DNA of 17,364 nucleotides from Syntrophaceae bacterium (GTDB taxonomy: Bacteria > Desulfobacterota > Desulfomonilia > Desulfomonilales > Desulfomonilaceae), in NCBI GenBank assembly GCA_014874425.1, contig JACWAG010000027.1, positions 1-17,364 on the forward strand. Direction: 5' to 3'. A program made the position numbers and the translations under genes. Below the pieces are notes generated by a model, which saw only the letters and a program-made list of their open reading frames with translations, had not been told where the DNA came from and did not search any database. Below, piece by piece: positions 15,364 through 17,364 of the stretch (positions are counted from its first letter, which is position 1; every line of letters begins with the position of its first letter).

Positions 15364-15435
15364 TCATCTTCTCCTGAGGGGCTCAGAACGGCGGACCATG
15401 TGGGACGCTCGCTTTAGAGCTTCGAATGGGCTCAT
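15364..15435 (-). CDS. Possible 23-residue basic leader peptide (speculative)
   Basis: An ATG at 15435 opens a 23-codon frame, MSPFEALKRASHMVRRSEPL followed by three arginines. Its TGA at 15366-15364 ends one base before the ATG of the receiver gene. The ribosome site of the receiver gene lies inside this frame, so translation could be coupled. The peptide is strongly basic and has no recognisable domain. Its own ribosome site is poor, and a 72-bp frame can easily arise by chance. Confidence 0.18.
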   Translation of the reverse strand: MSPFEALKRASHMVRRSEPLRRR

Positions 15436-15450
15436 TTTGACGTCTTTCGA

Positions 15451-17196
15451 TCAATATCTCACCAGCAGGAACAGCGTAGAGATTATAAGACTAATTATAG
15501 TGATCGGAGCAGCCTGTTTCATAAATTCCAGAAAACTTATTTTGTAACCGGCTTTTTCAGCTATTCCCGTTGTAACTACATTAGCTGAAGCGCCAATTAT
15601 TGTGCCGTTACCTCCGAAACATGCGCCAAGAGCAAGCGCCCACCAAAGGACTCCGGATTCCGCCCCTGGGATCTCCTTGTTAAGGAAATCGATTATTGGG
15701 AGCATGGTAGCCGTGTAAGGAATATTATCTATGATTGCGGAAGCGAACCCCGATACCCAAAGGACTACAATCACGGCCAACCATAGTCTTCCCTGACAAA
15801 CATCTTTTATCCAATCGGCTAAAACCTGAAGAATCCCGGTTTGTTCCGCTGCTCCCACAACTATGAACAGCATAATGAAAAATATCAAGGACGACCATTC
15901 GATTTCTTTCTCCAGCAGTTCTACTATGTCCATTCTACATAGTAAAACTATTATTGCAGCCCCGAAAAGGGCGGCGACACTAACTTCCATGCGCAGGAAG
16001 CCGTGGAGGACGAAAAGAGCGATGACCCCTAGCAGTACGGACCCACCAACGTACAACAACTTGCTGTCCGTAATCCTGTATTTTTCCTTAAGGAATGAAA
16101 CCATCTTTGGCGTGTCTTCAACTTTAGCCCTGTGGTAGTCAGCCCCATACACAAATCTGTTATAAATGATTTGAGCGATCAAAACAGCCACAACCACAGG
16201 AGTTAGATTAATTACAAAGTTGTTAAAAGTAAGACCAGCGTAAGATCCTATTATTATATTGGGTGGATCCCCAATTAGGGTAGCGGTCCCGCCGAAATTT
16301 GAGGCAAGTATTTCCGGGACGAGAAAAACGAATGGTGATACCTTCAACACCAAAGCGATTTCCAATGTTACCGGAGTCAGCAGAAGCATTGTCGTAACAT
16401 TGTCCAGACAGGCGCTGATGAAGGCTGTGACTAAACAAAGGGCCGACGCTAACACATATATGTTGCCACGAGCGACTTGAAATGACTTGTAAGCCAACCA
16501 TTGAAAAACTCCGGATACCTTGAGTACGCCGACAATTATCATCATGCCCATCAATAAAAAGATCACATTCCAGTCCACACAGTGTAAAGCCTGTTCATAA
16601 TTGAGGACCTTGTATGCGTCATTAAAGTGTCCGAACGTATAAGTCACCATCAACAGAACCGCTGCGCCCAAAATCGCGGCGAGTGTCCTGTGCATGATCT
16701 CGAAGGCGATCAGGACATAAATTCCTATAAACACCACCAAAGTAATCCAGAACGCGGTGCTCCGCATCCATTCCAGTTGAACCAACTGATTGGAGATCCA
16801 CCGGTGAGCGCCTTCTTCCGATGTCCCATCGTCAAATACTTTCAGAGGGACAAGAGGAGAAGGTTTGAAACTTGGACGAGTCACTTTCAAGCCCCATTTG
16901 CCCGATTTGAGGCTCTCAACAGTTGTGGGGATCTCGATCCTGAACAGGCCGTTGAGTTCCGTTTCATAGGATTTTTCAGGAGCGTTTTCACTAACAACAG
17001 GCGGGAATGGTTTACCATTGAGAAATGGAGCAATCCTCGCCGCGCTCAAAGAATTTCCTGATGAATCAATTACTTTCCCCTGGATTACAAGGACATTCTG
17101 TCCCTGAACCGCTGTATTGGCCGAAGAGATCCTGACGAAGAAAACAATTGAACTTAACGCGACGAGAAGAAAGGTAAAAGAGACCCTAAATTTCAT
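15451..17196 (-). CDS. SLC13/ArsB-like ion-transporter-superfamily permease with extracytoplasmic N-terminal domain
   Basis: This is a 581-residue membrane protein. A signal-like first segment (7-25) is followed by about 120 exported residues (27-146) with a beta-sandwich pattern (IQGKVIDSSG at 38-47, as in carboxypeptidase-regulatory-like domains). About twelve membrane segments then follow. The transporter part shows the internal inverted repeat of the family: DNVTTM (265-270) pairs with DNIPYTATMLP (490-500), and GGTATLIGDPPN (302-313) with GGNGTIIGASAN (528-539). These re-entrant loops bind Na+ and substrate in ArsB/NhaD/SLC13 carriers. The overall form resembles the P-protein/YbiR branch, whose substrates are poorly known, so I give no substrate. 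The ATG has GGAG five bases upstream. It follows another permease gene by 31 bp and precedes the regulatory genes. Confidence 0.9.
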   Translation of the reverse strand: MKFRVSFTFLLVALSSIVFFVRISSANTAVQGQNVLVIQGKVIDSSGNSLSAARIAPFLNGKPFPPVVSENAPEKSYETELNGLFRIEIPTTVESLKSGKWGLKVTRPSFKPSPLVPLKVFDDGTSEEGAHRWISNQLVQLEWMRSTAFWITLVVFIGIYVLIAFEIMHRTLAAILGAAVLLMVTYTFGHFNDAYKVLNYEQALHCVDWNVIFLLMGMMIIVGVLKVSGVFQWLAYKSFQVARGNIYVLASALCLVTAFISACLDNVTTMLLLTPVTLEIALVLKVSPFVFLVPEILASNFGGTATLIGDPPNIIIGSYAGLTFNNFVINLTPVVVAVLIAQIIYNRFVYGADYHRAKVEDTPKMVSFLKEKYRITDSKLLYVGGSVLLGVIALFVLHGFLRMEVSVAALFGAAIIVLLCRMDIVELLEKEIEWSSLIFFIMLFIVVGAAEQTGILQVLADWIKDVCQGRLWLAVIVVLWVSGFASAIIDNIPYTATMLPIIDFLNKEIPGAESGVLWWALALGACFGGNGTIIGASANVVTTGIAEKAGYKISFLEFMKQAAPITIISLIISTLFLLVRY

Positions 17197-17227
17197 TTCT
17201 GCTCCAAAGTGGCTCCGGGATTGCCGT

Positions 17228-17364
17228 TTACAACAACGTGGGCATTCCCATCGAGGGCCATATCACCAAACAGGCGATAGCCAATACTAGCATCAATACA
17301 AAGCCTGCCACGCAACCAAATTTGAAGAACTGTCGTGAAGTGAATTGCCTTGAATCATAAGCTA
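17228..17364 (-). CDS. C-terminal end of a second permease, 5' part outside the window
   Basis: A minus-strand frame enters from the right edge and ends with TAA at 17230-17228, giving the last 44 residues. They read YDSRQFTSRQFFKFG, then a hydrophobic helix of about 20 residues ending in VIWPS. A charged or polar turn with a phenylalanine pair before one last helix and a Trp-Pro is how SLC13/DASS-type permeases usually finish. Only the last helix is visible, so the family is a suggestion, supported by the second ion-transporter gene 31 bp downstream. It was recognised by translating the edge sequence, as no start codon lies within the window. Confidence 0.6.
   Translation of the reverse strand, partial: AYDSRQFTSRQFFKFGCVAGFVLMLVLAIACLVIWPSMGMPTLL

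Noticed and set aside
16627..17061. Plus-strand frame of 144 codons
   Set aside because: It is antisense to the permease N-terminal domain and first core helices, with no domain and no ribosome site support.
1..17364. Mobile elements, CRISPR arrays, tRNA or rRNA genes
   Set aside because: No transposase or integrase reading frame, no regularly spaced repeats and no recognisable RNA gene were seen. All long frames are accounted for by ordinary chromosomal genes.

Overview
The window is a densely coded stretch of bacterial chromosome. All genes but one lie on the minus strand. By eye the GC content is moderate, at about the mid-40s to 50%. Signal transduction is heavily represented: three histidine kinases, a response regulator with a PAS domain, a receiver-only protein, a CBS-domain protein and a B12-binding sensor. 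With the Cys-rich tail on the PAS regulator, this suggests a free-living member of the Desulfobacterota (former Deltaproteobacteria, for instance a Desulfomonile- or syntroph-like lineage). That assignment is inference only; there is no rRNA or other marker gene here.

Reading along the minus strand, from high to low coordinates. (i) 17364-15451: the C-terminal end of one anion permease, then a complete SLC13/ArsB-like (ion transporter superfamily) permease with an extracytoplasmic N-terminal domain. (ii) 15435-12547: a possible 23-residue ORF, a single-domain response regulator, a two-CBS-domain protein and a dCache-type histidine kinase. These look like one sensory module attached to the transporters. 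(iii) 12394-10622: a PhoR-like membrane histidine kinase with no PhoB-type partner next to it. (iv) 10461-5605: a HAD-like phosphatase with an altered motif I, a KefB/KefC-like cation:proton antiporter with RCK domains, an exported SagB-type nitroreductase and an Fsr-like (fosmidomycin resistance) MFS exporter.

(v) 4661-1 is the most interesting part. A 357-residue cobalamin-binding sensor overlaps a soluble histidine kinase by the ATGA stop/start arrangement. A REC-PAS-Cys4 response regulator follows, and it overlaps by ATGA a large GT-C-like membrane protein that runs off the left edge. The B12 sensor carries the W-x9-EH motif of CarH/LitR-type adenosylcobalamin photoreceptors together with an E-x-H-x-x-G cobalamin-ligand motif, but has no MerR-type DNA-binding domain. 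The only plus-strand gene, divergent from this operon across a 260-bp region, is a bacterial (BphO/HmuO-like) heme oxygenase that would make biliverdin. My reading is a B12-based light, redox or cobalamin sensor that works through a two-component pathway instead of by binding DNA, beside a second tetrapyrrole gene. The motifs are visible in the sequence. The light-sensing role and the link to heme oxygenase are inference.

No tRNA, rRNA, CRISPR array, insertion sequence or integrase is visible, and no intergenic stretch exceeds 300 bases. Strong rho-independent terminators were not found by eye.
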